From Lacibacter sediminis (GTDB lineage Bacteria > Bacteroidota > Bacteroidia > Chitinophagales > Chitinophagaceae), in assembly GCF_014168535.1 (NCBI RefSeq), contig NZ_CP060007.1, positions 4,898,001-4,962,000 on the forward strand: a stretch of 64,000 bases of DNA, given 5' to 3'. The position numbers and the translations under genes are program-made. Under the pieces are notes generated by a model. That model had not been told where the DNA came from. It saw nothing but the letters and a program-made list of their open reading frames with translations, and ran no database searches. Of the stretch, positions 28,183 through 35,897 are shown piece after piece (position 1 is the stretch's first letter; each line of letters starts with the position of its first letter).

Positions 28183-31158
28183 TTAGAATGATACGTTAAC
28201 ACCAAATAAGAATGTTCTTGCTGAAGGGTAACCGATATAATCGATACCAACAGAAGGAATACCATTCACTTGTTTATCTGTATTCACCTCAGGATCAAAT
28301 CCGTTATACTTGGTTAGAAGGAAAAGATTTTGAGCTGTTACATATACTGTAATTCCACTGATCTCTTTTCCGATACTTCCAAACTTATAAGACAACGTAG
28401 TATTCGCAGCCTTCAGATAATCTCCTTTTTCTAAATAACGTGAAGAAGACGTAATTGGGTTCGTAATTGACTCCCCGTTTTTGTACAACGCTTTGGCAAT
28501 ATTTCTTGTACCCAGGTTACCAATTGGTAACACAGAATTTGCTGTATTGTTGTAAAGAACATGACCAAAGGCACCATTCAGGTTTGCAGTAAGTGATAAT
28601 TTTTTATAGCTTACTGTTGTTGAAATACCAAGAACGGTCGTTGGATTAGGATTGCCCATAAAGTAAAAGATATTACCATCATTTACATAAATTGACTGAC
28701 CAGTGGCCTTATCAATTCCCCTGAAATCTCTTGTGTAAAATGTATTGATGGGCTGGCCATTTGTGATAAGCTGAGATAATGTACCAGACATACCTTGTCC
28801 GTTCAACTCACCTGTTTGAATTGGTGCAGGCAAGCCCGATACTTCATTCTTAACAAATGTGGCGTTTACTCCAAAATCCCATGAGAAATCCTGTTTTGAA
28901 ACAATTGCCGCATTCAAAGTAATCTCAATACCCTTGTTCATTACTTCGCCATCAAGATTTTTCCAGATTGTTGTACCCGGAGATGGTTGAGGTGAAATAC
29001 TTGGGAAAAGCAATTGCTTTGTATTTCTGCTAAACAGGTCAATAGTACCACTCAATTTTCTGTTGAACATTGAAAAGTCAATACCGATGTTAGCCTGTGC
29101 ATCCTGTTGCCACTTAAGATCAGCATTAGGTAATTGCACCTGTGAAATACCACCATTGTTTTCATTCAGTACATAACGTGCAAGAGATGCGCCTGCAGGA
29201 AACTCCTGGTTACCGGTGATACCCCAGCCGCCACGTAGTTTCAAACTATTGATAAAGCTTACATCAAAGAAATCTTCATCAGACAGATTCCAACCGGCAG
29301 AGAAAGACGGGAAGAAACCATAACGATTGTTTGAACCAAACTTACTTGATCCATCAGCTCTGAATGTTGCAGTGAGGTAATACTTACTTTTATAATCAAA
29401 ATTTAACCTTGTAAAGAATGATCTGATCTCTTCAACAGGATTATTGAAAGAATAAAAACGCTTATTCGAATTTAATCCGGCTTCAATAACATCAGTGTAA
29501 TCAAGATCTAAATATCCAAACCCACCTCTTGCAAATAAGTTGGAGCCTTTATTTTCTTTTCTGAAATACTCATAACCCAATAAACCTGTAAAGTTTAATT
29601 CTTTACCAATTCTCTTATTATAGTTGAGCGTTTGTGTTACGGTTTGGGTAAGTAACTGATTGTTACCAATAGCTGCAGTTCCTCTACCATTAGGGTTAGT
29701 ACCATTAATTCCATTCTCCTCCAGGTTTACCCAGTTACGAATAGATGTTCTGCGTTCGCCACTTCCGTAGTTAAATCCATAGATCAACTTATACTCAAGG
29801 TTGTCTGTAAACTTAAATGATGGTGCAACACTACCTACCACGTTTGTAGATAATATTTTATCGTTGTAGCCCTCAATAAATTCTAACGGGTTAAGCGTAG
29901 AACCATCGAAATAGTTATTGATCGATCCATCAGGCTTTCTTAAAGCACGTGTTGGATTCCATTGCAATGCAGTTGATAATACGTTACCGGTAAACCCTGC
30001 ATTGTTACTGATAGCGCCAAGCGTTTCGTTTTGTTGTGATACTACTAAGTTAAAATCAAGACCGGCACGCTTACTTTTCAGCAGCTTCATGGTTGAGTTG
30101 ATGCCTGCAGTTAATTTCTTGAAGCCTGTATTTTTAATAATGCCTTCCTGGTCAAGATAACCAACAGATACACGGTAACGGGCACTTTCAGAGCCACCGC
30201 TTACAGCTAATGAACCATTAAGTGTATTAGCAGTTGTAAGAATGGCATCATAAGCATCAACATCTGCATTGTAGTTGCCAGCTGTTAAGCTGTAGTCCTG
30301 TAAGGATTGACGGTATTCTGTAGCATTCAATACTTCAATCTTCCTGAGAATTGAACTAACACCGTAACTGCCACTTAATTCTACTTTAGGTGTGCCGCTT
30401 TGACCTTTCTTGGTGGTAACAATTACTACACCATTTGCACCACGTGAACCGTAAATGGCTGTTGCTGACGCATCTTTTAAAACATCAATCGATGCGATGT
30501 CGTTTGGATTAATAAAATTCAAAGGGTTGCCATCGGGAGTTGAACCCAAACCGGTAACGCTTAAGCCCGGTCTTGCACTTGATCCATCCACAATAACACC
30601 ATCGATAACAAACAAAGGCTGGTTGCCTGTCCTTAATGATGAGTTACCACGAATTTTAAATGTAGTGGCGCCGCCTGGCTGACCACTGTTATTAATTACC
30701 TGTACGCCGGCAACTTTACCTTGAATGAGCTGATCGGGTGCAATTTGCACACCCTGGTTAAAGTCCTTTGCTTTAACGGAAGCAACCGCTCCGGTTAAAT
30801 CACGTTTACGTTGTGTACCATAACCAATAACCACCACTTCGTTCAAAGCTTCATTGGCAACTTCCAATGTAGCATTTACCACATCGCCCGAAATACTTAC
30901 TTCAGTAGAAGTATAACCAACAGATGAAATAACTAAAGTGGTTGCATTGGATGGAACTGCGAGCCGGAATGTACCATCATTGCCGGTGGAGGTAGAGGTC
31001 TTTGTTCCTTTAACTGTTACAGTTGCAGAGGGCACAGCTTCGCCTTTTGGATCTGTTACCTTACCTGTAATAGTTTTGGTTTGTGCTGAGGCGAAAGCCA
31101 CCAATACAAACACACTGAACATGGTGAGAATGCCTCTTGCAAGTTTCGTCAAGATCAT
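28183..31158 (-). CDS. SusC/RagA-family TonB-linked outer-membrane transporter
   Basis: 991 residues. A signal peptide ending ASAQ is followed by a carboxypeptidase-regulatory-like domain (about 28-105, TITGKVTDPKGEAVPSATV), the TonB-box region, the SusC motif ALNEVVVIGYGTQRKRDLTG, a plug domain (about 115-225, with ASATAIYGSRGANGVVIVTT) and a 22-strand barrel ending in Phe. It imports oligosaccharide in a TonB-dependent way together with the SusD protein encoded 19 bp downstream. It is divergent from the LacI gene at 31429, with an operator between them. Confidence 0.95.
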   Translation of the reverse strand: MILTKLARGILTMFSVFVLVAFASAQTKTITGKVTDPKGEAVPSATVTVKGTKTSTSTGNDGTFRLAVPSNATTLVISSVGYTSTEVSISGDVVNATLEVANEALNEVVVIGYGTQRKRDLTGAVASVKAKDFNQGVQIAPDQLIQGKVAGVQVINNSGQPGGATTFKIRGNSSLRTGNQPLFVIDGVIVDGSSARPGLSVTGLGSTPDGNPLNFINPNDIASIDVLKDASATAIYGSRGANGVVIVTTKKGQSGTPKVELSGSYGVSSILRKIEVLNATEYRQSLQDYSLTAGNYNADVDAYDAILTTANTLNGSLAVSGGSESARYRVSVGYLDQEGIIKNTGFKKLTAGINSTMKLLKSKRAGLDFNLVVSQQNETLGAISNNAGFTGNVLSTALQWNPTRALRKPDGSINNYFDGSTLNPLEFIEGYNDKILSTNVVGSVAPSFKFTDNLEYKLIYGFNYGSGERRTSIRNWVNLEENGINGTNPNGRGTAAIGNNQLLTQTVTQTLNYNKRIGKELNFTGLLGYEYFRKENKGSNLFARGGFGYLDLDYTDVIEAGLNSNKRFYSFNNPVEEIRSFFTRLNFDYKSKYYLTATFRADGSSKFGSNNRYGFFPSFSAGWNLSDEDFFDVSFINSLKLRGGWGITGNQEFPAGASLARYVLNENNGGISQVQLPNADLKWQQDAQANIGIDFSMFNRKLSGTIDLFSRNTKQLLFPSISPQPSPGTTIWKNLDGEVMNKGIEITLNAAIVSKQDFSWDFGVNATFVKNEVSGLPAPIQTGELNGQGMSGTLSQLITNGQPINTFYTRDFRGIDKATGQSIYVNDGNIFYFMGNPNPTTVLGISTTVSYKKLSLTANLNGAFGHVLYNNTANSVLPIGNLGTRNIAKALYKNGESITNPITSSSRYLEKGDYLKAANTTLSYKFGSIGKEISGITVYVTAQNLFLLTKYNGFDPEVNTDKQVNGIPSVGIDYIGYPSARTFLFGVNVSF

Positions 31159-31371
31159 AATCAGTAGTTTTTAAATTGTTGAGGGGTTATAGACCACAGC
31201 TGTCTATGCAGGAAATACCTGAAGGGAGGGTTCAGTTTCAAGGGACTGATCTTCCTGAACCATACTTAAATGGCAAACATGCAATCGATGAGCTGTTAAT
31301 CTTCTGTGAATTTAAACCAAGTTTTCAGCAAATAGTTCCAACAAAACGTGCTAAGTTTATGAAAGAGAACA

Positions 31372-31385
31372 CGCAAACGATTGCG
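31372..31385. promoter_or_regulatory. LacI-type operator between susC and lacI
   Basis: CGCAAACGATTGCG has CGCAA/TTGCG arms around ACGA and lies 44 bp upstream of the LacI start in the 270-bp divergent region. The ATG-proximal position suits autorepression and control of the SusCD operon. A near-consensus Bacteroidota -7 element (TAAGTTTA, 31352-31359) lies just upstream for the lacI direction. Confidence 0.72.
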
Positions 31386-31428
31386 AAAATAATTGCGGTG
31401 GAAAAATTATCGACCCTAATCATTCAAT

Positions 31429-32418
31429 ATGGCGAACGCAACACTCAAAAAAATAGCCCAGGTACTGGATATCAGTATATCTACTGTATCAAGAGCATTG
31501 AAAAATCATCCTGATATATCACAAAGCACCAAGCAGAAAGTGATGGAGCTGGCTGAAACGCTTGAATACGAACCAAATGCTGTTGCCGTTAACCTCCGTA
31601 GCAAAAACACAAAAGTTTTTGGTATCCTGATCCCATCTATTACCAATAATTTTTATGACTCATTTATAGCAGCTGTGGAAGAAGAGGTGAAACAATCGGG
31701 TTACTCCCTTATGATTTTACAAAGTGCGGACAATCCTGAAACCGAAATTGCAAACCTGAAGATCTACCGGCAAAACAGGGTGAGTGGTGTTTTTGTGTGT
31801 TTATCAAAAGAAACAACCAACCTTGATGCTTTTCATAAAATGAAAGACGCAGGCATACCCGTCGTATTTTTTGACAAGGTTCCTGATGATGATTCTTACA
31901 ACAGGGTTTGTCTTGCTGATAAAGAAGCTGCCGTAATGGCTGCAGAAGCCTTACTGAAGAAAAATAAGAAAAATATTCTTGGCATTTTTGGAGATACGCA
32001 TATGTCAATCACCAAACGAAGACTGAAAGCATTCCAGGAAGCTTTACCGGCAGATAAGAACATAAAACTTTCACTTGAATATGCTGATACAAGTGAGGAG
32101 GCAGAAAATATCAGCAACAGTTACTTTCAATTGAAAAAACAACCTGATGCTGTTTTTTGCATGAGTGATGAAATATTAATGGGCGTAATGAAGAGTGTTC
32201 AGAAACTGAAGATCGAAGTGCCGCAACAAACAGGAATTATTACATTGAGTGATGGTTTCTTCCCTAAACTCTATTATCCCGAGATCACGTTTGTTGAAAC
32301 AAGTGGTTATCGATTAGGCAAGCTTGCCTGTGAGCGTATGATGCAATGTGTGAAAGGAAAAGAAGAAGCGAAGGAAATATTTGTGAGTTCACGTTTTGTG
32401 GAGGGTGGTTCTTTATAA
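31429..32418 (+). CDS. LacI-family transcriptional regulator (SusCD/GH65 locus)
   Basis: 329 residues. The helix-turn-helix at residues 5-25 (KKIAQVLDISISTVSRALKNH) is followed by a hinge and a sugar-binding effector domain starting GILIPSITNNFYDSF. It is divergent from susC with an operator-like palindrome in front, and similar palindromes precede GH65 and the two MFS genes at 50-51.5 kb. It therefore probably represses several sugar-uptake units until a specific sugar is present. Its stop codon overlaps the convergent O-antigen-ligase-like gene by 6 bp. Confidence 0.92.
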   Translation: MANATLKKIAQVLDISISTVSRALKNHPDISQSTKQKVMELAETLEYEPNAVAVNLRSKNTKVFGILIPSITNNFYDSFIAAVEEEVKQSGYSLMILQSADNPETEIANLKIYRQNRVSGVFVCLSKETTNLDAFHKMKDAGIPVVFFDKVPDDDSYNRVCLADKEAAVMAAEALLKKNKKNILGIFGDTHMSITKRRLKAFQEALPADKNIKLSLEYADTSEEAENISNSYFQLKKQPDAVFCMSDEILMGVMKSVQKLKIEVPQQTGIITLSDGFFPKLYYPEITFVETSGYRLGKLACERMMQCVKGKEEAKEIFVSSRFVEGGSL

Positions 32419-33855
32419 GAAGTAACCTTTTTTCGTTTGTTCATTTACTTTCACCTGTAACCGTATCAGCAAGCCAAGGATGATGAAATAAAGACTGCCG
32501 ATCTTATCTGTTTCAATCAAATCGCTCAACAGGTTCAGTGTTACGATCATACTTAACACAACAGCACAAAGCATGGCAAGTGAACGTTCAAACGGATCAT
32601 GAAGTGTATGATATGCTTTCACAGCAACTCCAAACATATACATGAGTAATGCCAGTAATATAATTACACCCGGCAGGCCCTGTTCAATAGCGATCAACAG
32701 AAAATAATTATGTACCGATGATTTCTCTTCGTTACTGCTTACCCAGGTTTTAAAAGCTGATACGGTATACTCCTTATAATAAATGGTAAAACTGTTTGGG
32801 CCAAATCCATGCATTTTTTCTTCGTTCAGCATTTTTATACCGGCGATCCAACGATAGAAACGCTCCATTGTTGACATGTCCTTTAATGTGTACGTCGCCT
32901 CAAGATGTTCATTAAAATCGGTATGCTGTGTTGTGGTATTAAAATCAGGTGCAAACTTTAAATAGTTATCATCTTGTATCAGCCAAAACAAAGAAGCTGT
33001 TGCTATGATCAATGCAGCAACAATCAGCGATAATAAAAAACGGCGTTTTACTGCAACCCATGTAACAGCACCGGAGATAAGACAAAGCCACGCACCTCTT
33101 GAATAAGCAAAGAACAATGCAACAAGAAAAACAACAATGCATGCAATGATCCATTTACGCAATCTTCCTTCAGAAAAACGATACCATACAAGCAGAACAG
33201 GAAAGAGGCATACAATTACTGCTGAATAATTTACATGATTCCGGAAAAAGGGATCAAGTGTTGAGTTAATGGATTCAAATGAAAAGCCTTTGCCAGCATG
33301 GCGCACTAAACTTATTACAATAGGTATCAGCATGGAGAAAATCAATGCCTTTGATGCAAGTTTCAGATCATCTTTTGTACGTAAGAATAGTAATCCGCCA
33401 ATAACAAACGCTAACAGGAACCACGATTTTGCCAGGCAATACTTTATACTTAACCACAATTCATGAGAAAAGAGAACAGTTACCAGCATCCACAGCATTT
33501 GCAACAGCAGCAGCAGCACTAAACTGCTTTTCATTAATTCGTTTGGCAGTAGCGAAGGTTTAAGAATCAGCAACAGTAGTAATGAACCTGCCAACATCAG
33601 CATCATCGGTTCATCGGGCAAGTCGGTTGAGAGAGTAGATGTAACAGAAAATTCGGTTGAAAGAGGAATGGCAAACAGTAAAGCAAAAAATAAATAACGC
33701 AGGTTTTTGCTGAAAACAAATATGGCGAGTACTGCAAAAGGCAGCACCAATAAAGTTTTCTCATCTAATACGATGCCCGTAACAAAACAAAGAATAGCGG
33801 CAATGGCCGGCAACCACCATCGCATCAACTCCTGTTTTGAAACGGCTTGTTGCAT
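32413..33855 (-). CDS. O-antigen ligase / Wzy-type polymerase-like membrane protein
   Basis: 480 residues with about twelve membrane helices and one large loop (about 290-365) before the C-terminal helices. Signature residues of the Wzy_C family are seen: FAYSRGAW near residue 250, GFGPNSF, and HNYFLLIAIEQGLPG in the loop/exit. Such proteins attach or polymerise polysaccharide on the periplasmic face of the inner membrane. The start overlaps the stop of the Wzz-like gene by one base, so the pair is coupled. No glycosyltransferases are adjacent, so the substrate polymer is made elsewhere. Confidence 0.8.
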   Translation of the reverse strand: MQQAVSKQELMRWWLPAIAAILCFVTGIVLDEKTLLVLPFAVLAIFVFSKNLRYLFFALLFAIPLSTEFSVTSTLSTDLPDEPMMLMLAGSLLLLLILKPSLLPNELMKSSLVLLLLLQMLWMLVTVLFSHELWLSIKYCLAKSWFLLAFVIGGLLFLRTKDDLKLASKALIFSMLIPIVISLVRHAGKGFSFESINSTLDPFFRNHVNYSAVIVCLFPVLLVWYRFSEGRLRKWIIACIVVFLVALFFAYSRGAWLCLISGAVTWVAVKRRFLLSLIVAALIIATASLFWLIQDDNYLKFAPDFNTTTQHTDFNEHLEATYTLKDMSTMERFYRWIAGIKMLNEEKMHGFGPNSFTIYYKEYTVSAFKTWVSSNEEKSSVHNYFLLIAIEQGLPGVIILLALLMYMFGVAVKAYHTLHDPFERSLAMLCAVVLSMIVTLNLLSDLIETDKIGSLYFIILGLLIRLQVKVNEQTKKGYFL

Positions 33856-34697
33856 CAGCTTGCTTTATTTCTTGATCTCCACTCAACAAACAATAACAGC
33901 AACACAGAAAAGATAAATGATACAATTGCTGCCATGATCATTCCTGCCATTACTTTGGGTTTATCTTTCTTTAAAGCAGGCAGCGCTTCTTCAATTACAA
34001 ACAAGGCGCTTACTTCATTAACACTGGTGTTAAATTGCTGGATCAGTTTTTCTGTTTCGTTCAATCGACTGATCACATCTGTCTTGCGTGCAGTAAGTAA
34101 CGCATCAGCTTTTGATTGCAGATGCAGTTCGATCAGCTGAAGGCTATCTTTCTGCACATTAAAATCATGTTGCAGCTTTCGTAATATTTCCAGCTTCATG
34201 TTATTCAATGAAGCAATACTCTTTGCATTTGTTCGTGCAACAATGGCATTCGCTATTGCAGCTGCCAGTTTCTTATCGGTATCCCACACATTTATTTTTA
34301 CATGCCCAAATTCATTTTTATGAATACGGATATTCTCTTTGTATTCATAATCGGCCAGGTAAGTTGCCTTTTCATCGGCTGCATTTATTTTATAGTGTTT
34401 GATCAAATCAAAACTATCCACCATAAAACGACACATCTCTTCGGACCGTGCAAGTGCCATCAACCGGTCATTATCAAACTCACCACCATAATAAAAGTAT
34501 TGTTCCCAAAATTCTGTACGGTAAATATTAGAACGGTCGCCCAGGTTAGGATTCGCTGCAGTAAACACAGCCGTACTTCGGAAATAAGGTTTTTGCAGGT
34601 AAAGGATTCCACCTGTAAGAACAGTTGCAAGAAACAACAGCAGTGCAGCCTGCATCCAGCGTTTACGGATCACATCAAAGACAATATCTAAATTCAT
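33855..34697 (-). CDS. Wzz-like chain-length determinant protein
   Basis: 280 residues from the ATG at 34697. The frame opens further to a TTG at 34712, judged less likely. One membrane helix near the N-terminus (about 14-35) and one near the C-terminus (about 250-272) flank a periplasmic, coiled-coil-rich domain (LRKLQHDFNVQKDSLQLIELHLQSKADA), as in Wzz polysaccharide co-polymerases lacking a kinase domain. It would set chain length for the coupled O-antigen-ligase/Wzy-like protein. Confidence 0.75.
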   Translation of the reverse strand: MNLDIVFDVIRKRWMQAALLLFLATVLTGGILYLQKPYFRSTAVFTAANPNLGDRSNIYRTEFWEQYFYYGGEFDNDRLMALARSEEMCRFMVDSFDLIKHYKINAADEKATYLADYEYKENIRIHKNEFGHVKINVWDTDKKLAAAIANAIVARTNAKSIASLNNMKLEILRKLQHDFNVQKDSLQLIELHLQSKADALLTARKTDVISRLNETEKLIQQFNTSVNEVSALFVIEEALPALKKDKPKVMAGMIMAAIVSFIFSVLLLLFVEWRSRNKAS

Positions 34698-34750
34698 ATG
34701 CGTATTATTCAAAAGAAACCAATAGACAATTAGTTGTTACAGCTATCAGA

Positions 34751-35227
34751 TCAGGCAACATCCTGCACCACTTCCACTTTTCGGTTAAAGCTTTCATCAA
34801 GCGAAATAAACGTTTCTGTGCGTTCAATACCTTTTATCTTTTGCAATGCATCATGTAACACAAAACGAAGCTGGTTAATATCCTTACACACCACTTCAAT
34901 AAACATACTGTAATTACCGGTTGTATAATTAAGGCGAACGATCTCCGGTATCTTACGCAGGTCTTTTGCAACAGTATCGTACAACGAACTTTTCTCGAGG
35001 AATATGCCCACAAAAGCAGTGATGTCGTAACCCAGTGCTTTCAGATCAACATTCAGTTTTGTTCCTTTTACAATGCCGTGTTCCTGAAGTTTTTTGATGC
35101 GAACATGGATGGTACCGCCTGAAACAAAGAGTTTTTTTCCAAGATCGGCATACGAAATCTGTGCATCTTCCATCATTTCAGAAATGATCTGCAGGTCCAG
35201 TTTGTCAAGATTCAATTTAGCACCCAT
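34751..35227 (-). CDS. Lrp/AsnC-family transcriptional regulator
   Basis: 158 residues. An N-terminal winged helix (LDLQIISEMMEDAQISYADLGKKLFVSGGTIHVRIKKL is the region, about residues 8-47) is followed by the RAM/AsnC ligand-binding fold (about 65-145). These proteins form octamers and respond to amino acids. It is divergent from the tRNA-like RNA genes 145 bp away, and a 12-bp inverted repeat lies between them, so a regulatory link is possible but not shown. Confidence 0.93.
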   Translation of the reverse strand: MGAKLNLDKLDLQIISEMMEDAQISYADLGKKLFVSGGTIHVRIKKLQEHGIVKGTKLNVDLKALGYDITAFVGIFLEKSSLYDTVAKDLRKIPEIVRLNYTTGNYSMFIEVVCKDINQLRFVLHDALQKIKGIERTETFISLDESFNRKVEVVQDVA

Positions 35228-35310
35228 ATTTCCAGCTTGTTTTAAAATATTTTCAATATTAAGAATTACATTTTGAATATAATCGAAAGTTTTAAAATTT
35301 TTGTTGAAAA

Positions 35311-35367
35311 TTGTTCAAAGAATTGCGAATATGCTTTAATATTGCACTGTAATCGTTCTTTGAACAA
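35311..35367. promoter_or_regulatory. Long 12-bp inverted repeat between lrp-like gene and tRNA-like RNA
   Basis: TTGTTCAAAGAA (35311-35322) and TTCTTTGAACAA (35356-35367) are perfect reverse complements separated by 33 bases of AT-rich DNA. The second arm ends 4 bp before the acceptor stem of the first tRNA-like RNA, where a promoter or 5' processing site would lie. It could be a regulator site, possibly for the adjacent Lrp-like protein, or a leader-RNA hairpin. Confidence 0.5.
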
Positions 35368-35371
35368 CATA

Positions 35372-35490
35372 CTGTGGAGTGATGAAATTTTCGGCAGACA
35401 TGCCCTCTCGTCTCGGGGGTGGAGATAACAGGATAAAGTCCGGCAACGGAACTAACTGCTCCGTGGAGGTTCGATCCCTCCCTCTACAGC
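35372..35490 (+). ncRNA. tRNA-like RNA A (class II, 8+5 acceptor/T stem, long variable arm)
   Basis: About 119 nt folding as a cloverleaf. The acceptor CTGTGGAG (35372-35379) pairs with CTCTACAG (35482-35489), 8 bp. Then come U8, a 3-bp D stem ATG/CAT with a GG-containing loop (35382-35401), anticodon arm CCCTC/GGGGG (35403-35419) with loop TCGTCTC, a variable arm GGAG/CTCC (35421-35462) holding a TCCG-GCAA-CGGA hairpin, and T arm GGAGG/CCTCC with canonical loop TTCGATC (35465-35481). The layout resembles tRNA-Leu/Sec. However, C1-G72, discriminator C, anticodon-position triplet GTC, C at 33 and pyrimidine 37 are abnormal for a decoding tRNA. No CCA is encoded. It could be a non-decoding tRNA-like RNA or a degenerate tRNA. 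Confidence 0.68.
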
Positions 35491-35497
35491 ACAAACA

Positions 35498-35576
35498 AAA
35501 AACCAAATTACAAAAACCAAAATACAACCAGGCATTTGGTTACTGGATTTTGGACATTGGTTTTTTAACTAGTTCT
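35498..35576 (+). terminator. AT-rich imperfect inverted repeat between the two tRNA-like RNAs
   Basis: AAAAAACCA near the start and TGGTTTTTT near 35556-35565 are complementary, with inner CCAAAAT/ATTTTGG also able to pair. This long A/T hairpin could end the first RNA's transcript or form a processing signal between the two RNAs. Confidence 0.4.
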
Positions 35577-35584
35577 TTTTTACA

Positions 35585-35758
35585 CTGTGGGGTGATGAAA
35601 TTTTTGGCAGACATGCCCTCTTGTCTCGGGGGTGGAGATAACAGGATAAATATAGCATAGAGCCGTTTGGTTAGCAATAACCACTCGACCAGGGTCGACC
35701 ACTGAACTTTGTGCTACAACTAACTGCTCCGTGGAGGTTCGATCCCTCCCCCTACAGC
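35585..35758 (+). ncRNA. tRNA-like RNA B (same core, much larger variable arm)
   Basis: About 174 nt with the same core as copy A. The acceptor CTGTGGGG (35585-35592) pairs with CCCTACAG (35750-35757); relative to copy A, the third-from-inside A-U pair is G-C, a compensatory change. The D arm, anticodon arm (loop TTGTCTC, 35621-35627, now with U33), GGAG/CTCC variable stem and T arm with TTCGATC loop are conserved. The variable arm gains about 55 nt, with a closing stem TAGCA/TGCTA (35653-35657, 35712-35716) around two hairpins: GGTTA-GCAA-TAACC (35669-35682) and TCGAC-CAGG-GTCGA (35685-35698). No CCA is encoded. The function is unknown. Covariation argues that the RNA structure is under selection. 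Confidence 0.68.
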
Positions 35759-35897
35759 TTATTTCGGTTGCTTACCATATACCGATCAACTCTGTTCCGT
35801 ACAGATTTTTCTCATGCTTTTTTTACGATTGCCTTTTGTTTTTACAAAGGGCTCTTTCGTTTTTAGGCAACAGGCTGCTTTTTGTATAACAAAATGG

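Noticed and set aside
28164..28265. Longer SusD start
   Set aside because: It would overlap susC and replace a clear lipoprotein signal by an unrelated hydrophobic stretch.
31176..31514. 112-aa plus-strand frame overlapping the LacI start
   Set aside because: It spans the divergent control region and overlaps lacI in another frame. The composition is unlike a protein and no family is recognisable.
35421..35437. GGAGATAACAGGATAAA resembles the I-SceI homing site
   Set aside because: The match is partial, the sequence is the conserved side of the variable arm in both tRNA-like RNAs, and no homing endonuclease gene is near.
35372..35758. Group I intron, tmRNA or selenocysteine tRNA
   Set aside because: No group I core elements, no tmRNA tag frame, and the anticodon position reads GTC rather than TCA. 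The cloverleaf explains the paired segments better.
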